Shown: positions 1 to 7,168 of the stretch, in pieces
How positions within the stretch are numbered: position 1 is the stretch's first letter
Layout: each line of letters begins with the position of its first letter
Origin: Aalborgiella sp031390045
Lineage (GTDB): Bacteria; Pseudomonadota; Gammaproteobacteria; Burkholderiales; Burkholderiaceae_C
DNA: 18,468 nt
Direction: 5' to 3'
Assembly: GCA_031390045.1 (NCBI GenBank)
Contig: JANMTB010000054.1
Coordinates: forward strand, 1-18,468
The notes under the pieces: generated by a model
Databases searched by the model: none
What the model was told of the DNA's origin: nothing
Seen by the model: the letters and a program-made list of their open reading frames with translations, nothing else
Translations under genes and position numbers: made by a program

Positions 1-110
1 ATATGTTTAACATTCAAGACATCACGGGCGGCGGCGCAGCTCAAGGCGAGATTGTGGTGCTGCGCGCACAAGACAAACAATTGCGGGTGGTGGGGCGAAT
101 ACCCACTTAA
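1..110 (+). CDS. C-terminal end of an unrecognised gene (5' truncated by window edge)
   Basis: An open frame enters from the left edge and ends at TAA 108-110. The last residues read ...GEIVVLRAQDKQLRVVGRIPT, preceded by a short Gly/Ala-rich stretch (GGGAAQ). The frame contains an ATG at position 3, but it is only 35 codons long from there and has no visible ribosome binding site, so it is more likely the end of a longer gene. It converges on hpnE with only 16 bp between the stop codons and no terminator hairpin of note. I do not recognise the family and assign no function. Confidence 0.5.
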   Translation, partial: MFNIQDITGGGAAQGEIVVLRAQDKQLRVVGRIPT

Positions 111-126
111 CGATTCACTACGTGAT

Positions 127-1545
127 TTAAATCAACTTTACAGCCTGAATCGCACTGCGTACCGCCCCCTCCAGCGTCGCAGGATACGGCCCAGCGACAT
201 AATCGCCACACACCAGCAAACCTGGGGCGATTTGGTTGCTGGGGCGCTGCAGGCCTAGTGTGCAGGCGAAGGTGGCGCGTTTTTCTATGATGGTTTGAAT
301 GGGTTGCAAATCGGGCAGGTTCAGCTGCGTTTTGCCTTGCTCGATGACTTGGCGCTGCAGCTCTTTACGCTCACCTTGGCTGGCGCTGATGACGAAGGCT
401 AGCAAACCTGCTTCGCCACCCAACTGCCCACGGTCAAAAACGAACTGGGCTGGGTTTTTCCCAGCGCTGGGCGTATCACTTCGCAAAGCCAACATCGGCT
501 GAGACAACTTCGCGCCTTTTGAGTAGGCGTAAACGGTGGCAATCGCTTCATATCGCAGCGCGTTTACACTGCTTTGCCACGTCAGAACCTCGCGTCGCAT
601 TAAATGCTCTAACTCTTTTGCTATGTTATTTGTAGCTGAATAGGCAATATTTATGACGGCTATGACCATATTGGAGGGAGATCCGGCCAATATCACAGCG
701 TCAAACGTCTGTTTCGCAGTTGCAACGCTATTCGTAGTCACTTGCCATCCAGCAGGGCTGTAATCAACCGATTCAACCCGTTCCCCTAAAAGCACCTTGC
801 CACCGTGTCTGACCAGCCAAGCGGCGGCGGGGTGGGGGAAGAGGTTGGACAAATCACGTTTGGGAATCAATAAATTGGCGCTGCCGAAAGATGTTTTGCT
901 GTCAATTTGCACACTGGGGCTGAACATCGCATCTTGCAACACCCGCAGGAAAACCTGCGCGCTGGCGTCAGCCATCGGTGTGTTGAGTGCCGAAAGGCAC
1001 AGCGGCTCAATCAGCTCAGCCATGACTCTGGGAGTTATGGCAGGGTTAGATTTTTGGCAAAGCTGCAAGACGCTGAGGTGCTGCGAGCAGGTAAATCCAG
1101 CTCTTTGCCAGCCCGATGCAGCGCGTAGCAAAGCAAGCTTATCCCCCCAAGTCCAGCCTTTTGCAGTCACAATGCCCCAAGCTGCGTCTAATCCGACGAT
1201 CCATGGTGCAGGCCAATCGGGGAGTTTTAAGCCCGTTTTGTCAGGGTATTGCAGCGTCAGCGGCATTCGTAATAGCGCGTTTTCAAGGTTCACACCCACG
1301 GTTTGCATCAGTTTCAAGGTTTCAGAATACGCACCGATGAGGATGTGCTGGCCGTTGTCTAACGCAACGGGTGTGCCGTATGGCAATGTCGCTGTATGCG
1401 AACCGGAAACAATCCTAGCCCGTCCGCCTAGAGCGTGAGATGCTTCAAAAACAGTAGCATGGTGCCCCGCCTGCGTGGCAGCTAAGGCAGCCGCCATGCC
1501 CGCCCAGCCGCCGCCAACGATGGCAATGTTTTTAGATGCGGCCAA
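127..1545 (-). CDS. hpnE: HpnE, squalene-associated FAD-dependent desaturase (hydroxysqualene dehydroxylase)
   Basis: Flavoprotein of 472 residues, of the phytoene desaturase/amine oxidase type, that reduces hydroxysqualene to squalene, the last step before hopanoid cyclisation. Visible: an N-terminal Rossmann FAD motif (GGGWAG, residues 11-16, with acidic E34 after the second strand), a GGRAR segment at 40-44, and a C-terminal FAD-contacting GDYVAGPYPATLEGAVRS around 447-464. The start is TTG at 1545: no in-frame ATG lies nearby, GGAAGG stands 9 nt upstream, and it overlaps the last 14 bp of hpnD, so translation is probably coupled. Residues 292-310 (NMVIAVINIAYSATNNIAK) are encoded exactly by the dispersed repeat at 616-672 and look like extra sequence between the strand ending VILAGSPS and the helix WQSSVNALRYEAI. 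The family identity is firm; whether the insert is tolerated is inference. Confidence 0.93.
   Translation of the reverse strand: MAASKNIAIVGGGWAGMAAALAATQAGHHATVFEASHALGGRARIVSGSHTATLPYGTPVALDNGQHILIGAYSETLKLMQTVGVNLENALLRMPLTLQYPDKTGLKLPDWPAPWIVGLDAAWGIVTAKGWTWGDKLALLRAASGWQRAGFTCSQHLSVLQLCQKSNPAITPRVMAELIEPLCLSALNTPMADASAQVFLRVLQDAMFSPSVQIDSKTSFGSANLLIPKRDLSNLFPHPAAAWLVRHGGKVLLGERVESVDYSPAGWQVTTNSVATAKQTFDAVILAGSPSNMVIAVINIAYSATNNIAKELEHLMRREVLTWQSSVNALRYEAIATVYAYSKGAKLSQPMLALRSDTPSAGKNPAQFVFDRGQLGGEAGLLAFVISASQGERKELQRQVIEQGKTQLNLPDLQPIQTIIEKRATFACTLGLQRPSNQIAPGLLVCGDYVAGPYPATLEGAVRSAIQAVKLI
616..672 (+). repeat. Dispersed ~57-bp element, copy B, inside hpnE
   Basis: This segment aligns without gaps to 2437-2493: 38 of 57 positions agree by hand count, with identical blocks TTTTGCTAT, TAGCTG and AGGCAATA and a shared CATATT end. 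The 8 bp after the first block are unrelated in the two copies, like a hairpin loop. It is read antisense by hpnE and covers exactly 19 codons, residues 292-310, with no stop. Orientation is given relative to copy A at 2437. Confidence 0.72.
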
Positions 1546-2392
1546 GTGCCTGAACCTTCCAAGCCAGCCACATTTTGCGCAGCGGCGTGAGCTTGATGCG
1601 CTGCGTCATCACCGCAAAGTTATCGCGCTCAATCTCGCGCAGCAAGCTGCGGTAAATGCTCGCCATCATCAAACCCGGCTTTTGGGTGCGAAAGTCAGCT
1701 GATGGCAGCATCCGCATGGCTTCCTCGTACAAACCGTGCGCCCGCTGCGCTTGAAACGTCATCAATCTTGCAAACCGTGGCTGAAAATCTGGCAGCACTG
1801 TTTTGACATCGTATTTCAGCAGCTCGTGCGCTTTCACGTCAAACTGCTGCAGTTCACTCATCGGCAGGTAAATCCGTCCACGGCGTGCGTCTTCACCCAC
1901 GTCGCGGATGATGTTGGTCAGTTGGAAAGCCTGCCCCAGCTTGTGTGCATAAGCCGTCGTCGTCGGGTCCGTCTGCCCAAAAATCTTCGCCGCAACCTCG
2001 CCCACCACACCGGCGACCAAGTGGCAATAGTGCTGCAAACTCGCAAAATCAAGGTAACGCGTCTGGTTCAAATCCATCTGACAGCCGTCAATGACGGCCT
2101 GCAAATGCCGCTGTTCGATCCCGTAAATCGCGCAATGCGGGATCAGCGCCTGCATGACGGGGTGCGTCGCATTGCCTTTGAAGGATTTATCCACCTCTGC
2201 CGCCCACCAAGCCAACTTAGTAGCTGCCACCCCATGGTCCACCATCTCATCCACCACATCGTCCACCTCCCGGCAAAACGCATAAAACGCCGTAATCGCC
2301 GCGCGGCGGGGTTTGGGTAGGAACAGAAAAGCGTAATAAAAACTGCTGCCAGAAGCGGCAGCTTTCTCTTGGACGTATTGCTCAGGGGTCAT
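1532..2392 (-). CDS. hpnD: HpnD, presqualene diphosphate synthase
   Basis: All-alpha isoprenoid synthase of 286 residues, of the squalene/phytoene synthase superfamily. It joins two farnesyl diphosphates head-to-head to presqualene diphosphate. The two Mg-diphosphate binding aspartate motifs are present: DDVVD at 44-48 and DVGED at 164-168, the latter in NIIRDVGEDARRGRIYLP, which is diagnostic of the superfamily. The ATG at 2392 is well placed before the conserved YYAFLFLPKPRR, but no clear Shine-Dalgarno precedes it. It lies between hpnC (115 bp upstream, a gap that holds repeat copy A) and hpnE (14-bp overlap). A phytoene synthase role is possible from sequence type alone, but the hpnC-D-E order argues for squalene formation. 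Confidence 0.93.
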   Translation of the reverse strand: MTPEQYVQEKAAASGSSFYYAFLFLPKPRRAAITAFYAFCREVDDVVDEMVDHGVAATKLAWWAAEVDKSFKGNATHPVMQALIPHCAIYGIEQRHLQAVIDGCQMDLNQTRYLDFASLQHYCHLVAGVVGEVAAKIFGQTDPTTTAYAHKLGQAFQLTNIIRDVGEDARRGRIYLPMSELQQFDVKAHELLKYDVKTVLPDFQPRFARLMTFQAQRAHGLYEEAMRMLPSADFRTQKPGLMMASIYRSLLREIERDNFAVMTQRIKLTPLRKMWLAWKVQALGRI

Positions 2393-2436
2393 GGGCAGTA
2401 TTGTTACATTGATTTAATGGTACGGATAAATGATAA

Positions 2437-2493
2437 TTTTGCTATAAATAAAATAGCTGCTTAGGCAATAAATACGCCGGTTAGATTCATATT
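2437..2493 (+). repeat. Dispersed ~57-bp element, copy A, in the hpnC-hpnD gap
   Basis: Reference copy. Layout: TTTTGCTAT, eight AT-rich bases, TAGCTGC, AGGCAATA, AATACGCCGG, then a stretch ending CATATTT. The start can fold, since GCTAT faces ATAGC across a short loop. It occupies half of the 115-bp gap between hpnC and hpnD, which belong to one minus-strand operon. Gapless matches occur at 616-672 (same strand) and 10118-10174 and 16522-16578 (opposite strand). Confidence 0.72.
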
Positions 2494-2507
2494 TAATCCC
2501 GTTTTTA

Positions 2508-3371
2508 CTACATCCACAGCGCCCGCCACCCAATCATCAGATAATCCAGCTTTGACAGCTTGGGGCGCTTAACCAGCATCGCATAATCCAGCGCTTTGAT
2601 TTTGTCCAAGATGCGCAATCCGCCTTGAACGACGAATCTGAGCTCCCAGCCGGCTCTGCCGGGGATTAAATGGACTAATTTAGAGCCTTTTTGCATCATA
2701 GCCAGCGTATTTGTTGCCTGATCTGCTATCAAATCAGTAGTATTTTTAGTTTGTTTTAAGCTCATCAAGTCTGCGCGGTTGACGCCAAACTGGGCGCAGG
2801 CGTCTTCTGGCAGGTAAAACCTGCTGCGTGGGATGTCTTGGCTGATGTCTTGCCAGAAGTTGATGAGTTGCAGGGAGGTGCAGATGTCGTCGCTGTAGCT
2901 CAGCGCCTTTGCATCGGTGATGCCATAGAGGTGTAACAACAGGCGGCCGACGGGGTTGGCGGAGCGGGTGCAGTAATCTAGTAGTTCAGCTTCGGTTTTG
3001 TAGCCTAGGCCATCGCGGGTTTTGCGGATGTCTTGTTCGAAGGCGCTGAGTAAGTCGTCTAAGTGCTTGATAGGTAACGAGAATTTGGCGATGGCGGCGG
3101 TTAAAGGGGTGAAGATGTGCGGCCAGCGGGTTGATGCAAATGATGCGTTTGGCGCGTTTTTTGACGCTGCTACTAAATCGGTTCGAAAGGCTTCTAGGTC
3201 GTTCAAACGCTCCTCTGCGGTGGGGTTGCCTTCGTCTGCAAGGTCGTCAGCGGTGCGGGCAAACCAGTAAATCGCGGCTATGGGAGGGCGCAAATGGGGC
3301 GGGCAGAGCCAGCTGGCTACGGGGAAGTTCTCGTAGTGGGTGATTGGTTCTGCTTTTTGTGGGGTTGGCAT
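2508..3371 (-). CDS. hpnC: HpnC, hydroxysqualene synthase
   Basis: Protein of 287 residues of the squalene/phytoene synthase superfamily that converts presqualene diphosphate to hydroxysqualene. The HpnC hallmark HYENFPVASWLCP begins at residue 12. Aspartate motifs are DDLAD at 42-46 and DISQD at 175-179 within NFWQDISQDIPRSRFYLP. The C-terminal PGRAGWELRFVVQGGLRIL (237-255) is also typical of HpnC. First gene of the minus-strand hpnC-hpnD-hpnE operon; the start is ATG at 3371 with no evident Shine-Dalgarno. Its upstream region is shared with the divergent tRNA-Leu(UAG)/tig promoter region. Residues about 211-229 are encoded by DNA that partly resembles the dispersed repeat, but the protein there keeps the length expected of the family. 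Confidence 0.93.
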   Translation of the reverse strand: MPTPQKAEPITHYENFPVASWLCPPHLRPPIAAIYWFARTADDLADEGNPTAEERLNDLEAFRTDLVAASKNAPNASFASTRWPHIFTPLTAAIAKFSLPIKHLDDLLSAFEQDIRKTRDGLGYKTEAELLDYCTRSANPVGRLLLHLYGITDAKALSYSDDICTSLQLINFWQDISQDIPRSRFYLPEDACAQFGVNRADLMSLKQTKNTTDLIADQATNTLAMMQKGSKLVHLIPGRAGWELRFVVQGGLRILDKIKALDYAMLVKRPKLSKLDYLMIGWRALWM

Positions 3372-3403
3372 GGGGATAGTTTAGTGTTAAGTTTCAGTCG
3401 CAC

Positions 3404-3432
3404 ATGACTAGCCCGAACTCTCAGGTTAAAAT
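3404..3432 (+). promoter_or_regulatory. Candidate sigma70 promoter for tRNA-Leu(UAG)
   Basis: ATGACT (3404-3409) matches the -35 consensus at 4 of 6 positions and TAAAAT (3427-3432) the -10 at 5 of 6, with exactly 17 bp between. CTCTC and GAGAG flank the -10 as a short inverted repeat. It would give a leader of roughly 60 nt before the tRNA. No terminator lies between this tRNA and tig, so tig may share the transcript. Confidence 0.4.
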
Positions 3433-3499
3433 AGAGAGCTAACCAATTTTGAGGGCACGCTTGTAACCAATCAAGCTGCAAAGTTTTGAGTTTTTCGAT

Positions 3500-3586
3500 G
3501 CGCGGGTGGCGAAATTGGTAGACGCACCAGGTTTAGGTCCTGACGTCCGCAAGGATGTGGGGGTTCGAGTCCCCCCCCGCGCACCA
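3500..3586 (+). tRNA. tRNA-Leu, anticodon UAG
   Basis: 87 nt including an encoded CCA. Acceptor GCGCGGG (3500-3506) pairs with CCCGCGC (3576-3582), discriminator A. Anticodon loop TTTAGGT puts TAG at 3534-3536. The long variable arm and GGTTCGAGTCC T-arm are those of a class II tRNA-Leu. The outermost anticodon-stem position (27-43) is a C-A mismatch. It lies 51 bp before tig with no terminator between. Confidence 0.95.
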
Positions 3587-3637
3587 TCGATAAACTGTTT
3601 TTGATTTATTTTTTTGACACATTTAAGTGAGAACGCC

Positions 3638-4948
3638 ATGGCTGTGACTGTTGAAACCCTAGAAAAATTAGAGCGCAAAATCGTTTTGACGCTCCCTACC
3701 AGCGTTATCGCGACTGAAGTTGATACGCGTCTGAAAAAGATCGCTCGTACCGTCAAAATGAACGGTTTCCGCCCAGGCAAAGTGCCTATGAATGTGGTGG
3801 CACAGCAATACGGCTACTCGGTGCATTACGAAGTGATGAACGACAAAGTGGGCGAGGCATTTGCCGTGGCCGCTAACGAAGCCAAATTGCGTGTCGCAGG
3901 TCAGCCAAAAATCACTGAAAATGAAACTGCACCTGAAGGCCAAATGGCTTTTGACGCGGTGTTTGAAGTGTTCCCAGAAGTCAAAATCGCTGATTTGGCG
4001 ACCGCTGAAGTCGAAAAATACTCGGCTGAAGTGACGGACGCTGCCATTGACAAAACCCTAGACATTTTGCGCAAGCAGCGCCGCACCTTTGCCCAACGCG
4101 CGATTGACGCACCTGCGCAAGACGGCGACCGTTTGACAGTTGACTTTGAAGGCAAAATCGACGGAGAAGTGTTCCAAGGCGGCAAGGCTGAGGCTTACCA
4201 GTTCATCGTGGGCGATGGCCAGATGTTGAAAGAATTTGAAGAAGCAGCCCGTGGCATGAAGTCTGGCGAGAGCAAGACTTTCCCATTGGCTTTCCCAGCG
4301 GATTACCACGGTAAAGACGTAGCTGGCAAAACAGCAGACTTCATGTTGACCATCAAGAAGTTGGAAGCAGCCCATTTGCCAGAGGTGAACGATGCTTTGG
4401 CCAAATCACTCGGCATCAAAGACGCGACAGTCGATGGTTTGCGTTTAGACATCAAGAAAAACCTTGAGCGTGAAGTCAAAGCACGTTTGCTGGCTAAAAA
4501 CAAGCAATCCGTGATGGATGCTTTGGTCGCCAAAGCAGAGTTGGACTTGCCAAAAGCCAGCGTGAAAGCTGAGCTGGACCGCATGGTTGAAGGCGCTCGC
4601 GCTGATTTGAAACAACGCGGCGTCAAAGATTTCGACAAAATGCCCATTCCAGAAGACATTTTCCAGCCTCAAGCTGAGCGCCGCGTGCGTTTGGGCTTGG
4701 TAGTCGCTGAGTTGGTGAAAGCCAACAGCCTGCACGCCAAGTCTGAGCAAGTGTCTAGCCACATTGAAGAACTCGCCGCCAGCTATGAAAAGCCGATGGA
4801 CGTGATTCGTTGGTACGGCAGTGACAAAAACCGCATGGCGGAAGTTGAAGCCATCGTGATTGAAAATAACGTGACTAATTTTGTGTTGTCAAAAGCCAAA
4901 GTGACTGAGAAAGCCACGACTTTTGACGAGTTGATGGCACAACAATAA
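3638..4948 (+). CDS. tig: Trigger factor, ribosome-associated chaperone and prolyl isomerase
   Basis: Binds the ribosome near the exit tunnel, shields nascent chains and has peptidyl-prolyl isomerase activity. 436 residues, the usual length. Order: N-terminal ribosome-binding domain with signature GFRPGKVP at 43-50; FKBP-type PPIase domain at about 161-241 (DGDRLTVDFEGKIDG ... ADFMLTIKKLE); C-terminal helical arm domain with many Lys/Glu residues. I chose ATG 3638 (MAVTVETLEK) because family members begin there. An in-frame TTG at 3614 would add eight residues without a family match. It follows tRNA-Leu by 51 bp and precedes clpP, clpX and lon, the usual quality-control cluster. The product ends about 25 bp before a strong hairpin. 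Confidence 0.97.
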   Translation: MAVTVETLEKLERKIVLTLPTSVIATEVDTRLKKIARTVKMNGFRPGKVPMNVVAQQYGYSVHYEVMNDKVGEAFAVAANEAKLRVAGQPKITENETAPEGQMAFDAVFEVFPEVKIADLATAEVEKYSAEVTDAAIDKTLDILRKQRRTFAQRAIDAPAQDGDRLTVDFEGKIDGEVFQGGKAEAYQFIVGDGQMLKEFEEAARGMKSGESKTFPLAFPADYHGKDVAGKTADFMLTIKKLEAAHLPEVNDALAKSLGIKDATVDGLRLDIKKNLEREVKARLLAKNKQSVMDALVAKAELDLPKASVKAELDRMVEGARADLKQRGVKDFDKMPIPEDIFQPQAERRVRLGLVVAELVKANSLHAKSEQVSSHIEELAASYEKPMDVIRWYGSDKNRMAEVEAIVIENNVTNFVLSKAKVTEKATTFDELMAQQ

Positions 4949-4972
4949 GTACCTGATTTACAAATTTATACT

Positions 4973-5000
4973 GGGGCTTGTGTTTTCGGACACAAGCCCC
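4973..5000 (+). terminator. Perfect hairpin between tig and clpP
   Basis: GGGGCTTGTG pairs perfectly with CACAAGCCCC. One more T-A pair extends it to 11 bp around a 6-nt loop TTTCGG. It is not followed by a T run (next bases ATGTCATTTAAG), so as an intrinsic terminator it is imperfect. It may act as a weak terminator, a 3'-end stabiliser for tig mRNA or a processing site. Confidence 0.65.
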
Positions 5001-5061
5001 ATGTCATTTAAGCGACCATTCTTTTGGTACAGTACATCTTTCTCTTTAATTCGGAGCCCAC

Positions 5062-5721
5062 ATGAGCAATATTTATTCGCAATTCGGTACACAGATGCAA
5101 TCTCCTTCCATGGGGCACACACAAGAGATTCAAGGTTTGGGCATGGTGCCTATGGTGATCGAGCAATCGGGTCGTGGTGAGCGCTCTTACGACATTTACT
5201 CGCGTCTGCTCAAAGAGCGCGTGATTTTCTTGGTCGGTCCGGTTAACGACTATGTGGCTAACTTGGTGGTAGCACAGCTCTTGTTCCTGGAGAGCGAAAA
5301 CCCTGATAAAGACATTTCTTTTTACATCAATTCCCCAGGCGGTTCGGTTTCTGCAGGTATGGCTATTTTTGACACCATGAACTTCATCAAACCAGAAGTG
5401 TCTACGCTGTGCACGGGTATGGCTGCAAGCATGGGATCGTTTTTGTTGATGGCCGGCGCGAAGGGCAAACGTTTCTCATTGCCAAACTCTAAAGTCATGA
5501 TTCACCAGCCATCAGGCGGCAGCCAAGGGCAAGCCACTGAGATTGAAATCGCAGCGCGTGAAATTTTGAAAACACGCATGCAATTGAACAAAATCTACGC
5601 AGAGCGCACAGGACAAACACTGGCAAAAATTGAAGCCGATATGGAGCGTGATTACTACATGACGGCAGATGAAGCTAAAGAGTATGGCTTGATTGATGCG
5701 GTGATTACAAAGCGCCCTTAA
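5062..5721 (+). CDS. clpP: ClpP, ATP-dependent Clp protease proteolytic subunit
   Basis: Serine peptidase that forms the two-ring, fourteen-subunit chamber and degrades proteins fed by ClpX or ClpA. 219 residues including an N-terminal propeptide region. Catalytic triad: S123 in GMAASMGS, H148 in MIHQPSGG, D197 in MERDYYM. The start ATG 5062 has GGAG at 5053-5056, 5 nt upstream. It is separated from tig by 113 bp holding a strong hairpin, so it probably has its own promoter, and from clpX by 142 bp. All key residues are present. Confidence 0.98.
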   Translation: MSNIYSQFGTQMQSPSMGHTQEIQGLGMVPMVIEQSGRGERSYDIYSRLLKERVIFLVGPVNDYVANLVVAQLLFLESENPDKDISFYINSPGGSVSAGMAIFDTMNFIKPEVSTLCTGMAASMGSFLLMAGAKGKRFSLPNSKVMIHQPSGGSQGQATEIEIAAREILKTRMQLNKIYAERTGQTLAKIEADMERDYYMTADEAKEYGLIDAVITKRP

Positions 5722-5770
5722 AACAGAGCGTTGATCTGAGCGTTTGCTGCTTTTGTAGTAGCGGCGGTTA

Positions 5771-5804
5771 AATGGTTGATTAATGGTCAATAAATGGCCA
5801 TTTA
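5771..5804 (+). promoter_or_regulatory. Three phased 11-bp repeats and a 14-bp palindrome upstream of clpX
   Basis: AATGGTTGATT (5771-5781), AATGGTCAATA (5782-5792) and AATGGCCATTT (5793-5803) are head-to-tail 11-mers sharing AATGG at one-helical-turn spacing. The last forms the centre of a perfect palindrome TAAATGGCCATTTA (5791-5804). The block ends 60 bp before the clpX start. It may be a regulator site; no known operator is recognised. Confidence 0.4.
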
Positions 5805-5863
5805 CCGGCTATTCTGTACCTTTTTGGTTATCATTGCTTATTATTTGAAAAAGGTGCTTCTAT

Positions 5864-7135
5864 ATGGCCGAGAAAAAAGGCGCATCTGGCGAGAAAACTC
5901 TGTTTTGTTCGTTTTGTGGAAAAAGCCAGCACGAGGTTAAAAAACTGATTGCTGGCCCGTCGGTGTTTGTCTGCGACGAGTGTATTGAGCTGTGTAACGA
6001 GATTATTCGTGACGAATTACCCGTTATTGCCGCTGAAGAAGCGCGAAAAGCACGCGGTGATTTGCCGACGCCGGCTGAAATCAAAGCCAATTTAGACAAT
6101 TACGTGATCGGTCAAGACGTTGCTAAACGCACGCTGGCTGTCGCGGTCTACAACCATTACAAGCGGTTGCAGCACAAAGAAAAATCGAAAAAAGACGATG
6201 TTGAGTTGGCAAAAAGCAACATTTTGCTGATAGGCCCCACAGGTTCTGGCAAGACGTTTTTAGCGCAAACTTTAGCGCGAATGTTGGATGTGCCGTTTGT
6301 GATGGCGGATGCAACAACACTGACGGAAGCTGGCTATGTCGGTGAAGACGTGGAAAACATCGTCTCCAAGCTGCTGCAAAGCTGTAATTATGAAGTGGAG
6401 CGGGCGCAGCGCGGTATTGTTTACATTGACGAAATTGACAAAATTTCACGCAAATCGGACAACCCATCCATTACCCGCGACGTGTCGGGTGAGGGCGTGC
6501 AACAAGCGCTGTTGAAACTGATTGAAGGTACGATGGCGAGTATTCCACCGCAAGGCGGACGCAAACATCCAAACCAAGACTTTTTGCAAATCGACACCAC
6601 CAATATTTTGTTCATTTGCGGCGGTGCATTTGCAGGTTTGGAAAAAGTTATCGAAAACCGCACCGAAGCATCAGGTATTGGTTTCAGTGCCACGGTGAAA
6701 AGCAAAGAAGTGCGCAGCATCACCGAAGTGTTCAACGAAGTGGAACCTGAAGATTTGATCAAGTTCGGCATCATCCCTGAGCTGATCGGTCGTATGCCGG
6801 TGATCGCCACGTTGGCTGAATTGAGCGAAGACGCTTTGATGCAAATCTTAACTGAGCCGAAAAACGCTTTGGTTAAGCAATACAGCAAATTGTTGGGCAT
6901 GGAAGGCGTGGATTTAGAAATTCGCCCTTCTGCACTCAAAGCGATTGCCCAAAAAGCCTTGAAACGTAAAACTGGTGCTCGTGGTCTGCGCTCCATCTTG
7001 GAATTAGCGCTGATCGACACCATGTATGAATTGCCGAACCAAAGCAATGTTGCAAAAGTGGTGATCGATGAATCAACGATTCTGGAAAACAAGCCGCCAT
7101 TGTTGGTTTACCGTGAAGCTGCTAAAAAAGCTTAG
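5864..7135 (+). CDS. clpX: ClpX, AAA+ unfoldase of the ClpXP protease
   Basis: Hexameric ATPase that recognises tagged substrates (for example ssrA), unfolds them and passes them to ClpP. 423 residues. N-terminal zinc-binding domain with C15, C18, C37 and C40. AAA+ core: Walker A GPTGSGKT (124-131), pore loop GYVGED (157-162), Walker B VYIDEID (186-192), RKH loop (233-235), the ClpP-docking IGF tripeptide (272-274) and sensor-2 GARGLR (371-376). The start ATG 5864 has AAAAAGG about 10 nt upstream. It is 33 bp before lon, so clpX and lon may be co-transcribed, while clpP lies 142 bp upstream. Confidence 0.98.
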   Translation: MAEKKGASGEKTLFCSFCGKSQHEVKKLIAGPSVFVCDECIELCNEIIRDELPVIAAEEARKARGDLPTPAEIKANLDNYVIGQDVAKRTLAVAVYNHYKRLQHKEKSKKDDVELAKSNILLIGPTGSGKTFLAQTLARMLDVPFVMADATTLTEAGYVGEDVENIVSKLLQSCNYEVERAQRGIVYIDEIDKISRKSDNPSITRDVSGEGVQQALLKLIEGTMASIPPQGGRKHPNQDFLQIDTTNILFICGGAFAGLEKVIENRTEASGIGFSATVKSKEVRSITEVFNEVEPEDLIKFGIIPELIGRMPVIATLAELSEDALMQILTEPKNALVKQYSKLLGMEGVDLEIRPSALKAIAQKALKRKTGARGLRSILELALIDTMYELPNQSNVAKVVIDESTILENKPPLLVYREAAKKA

Positions 7136-7168
7136 AAACGCAACTATAGATTTTATTGAAGGATACTG

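Noticed and set aside
797..1438. Long plus-strand open frame opposite hpnE (213 codons)
   Set aside because: It is the antisense shadow of a well-supported flavoprotein gene and has no recognisable domain or ribosome site.
1736..2320. Plus-strand open frame opposite hpnD (194 codons)
   Set aside because: It lies wholly antisense to hpnD, with Arg/His-rich composition typical of a reverse-frame shadow.
2687..2741. Fifth copy of the dispersed repeat inside hpnC (minus strand), matching TAGC, AGGCAA, AATACGCTGG and GGCTATGA
   Set aside because: It aligns to copy A at 33 of about 56 positions, but the encoded residues (TTDLIADQATNTLAMMQKGS) keep the length and spacing I expect for HpnC, so no insertion is evident. 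Chance or conversion cannot be told apart by eye, so it is not listed as a copy.
3614..3637. Upstream TTG start for tig and a TTGACA -35 box at 3614-3619
   Set aside because: Family members start at MAVTVETLEK (3638). The TTGACA has no -10 before the coding region.
3439..3780. Minus-strand open frame crossing tRNA-Leu and the start of tig
   Set aside because: It overlaps a tRNA gene and a conserved start; spurious annotations of this type are common over tRNAs.
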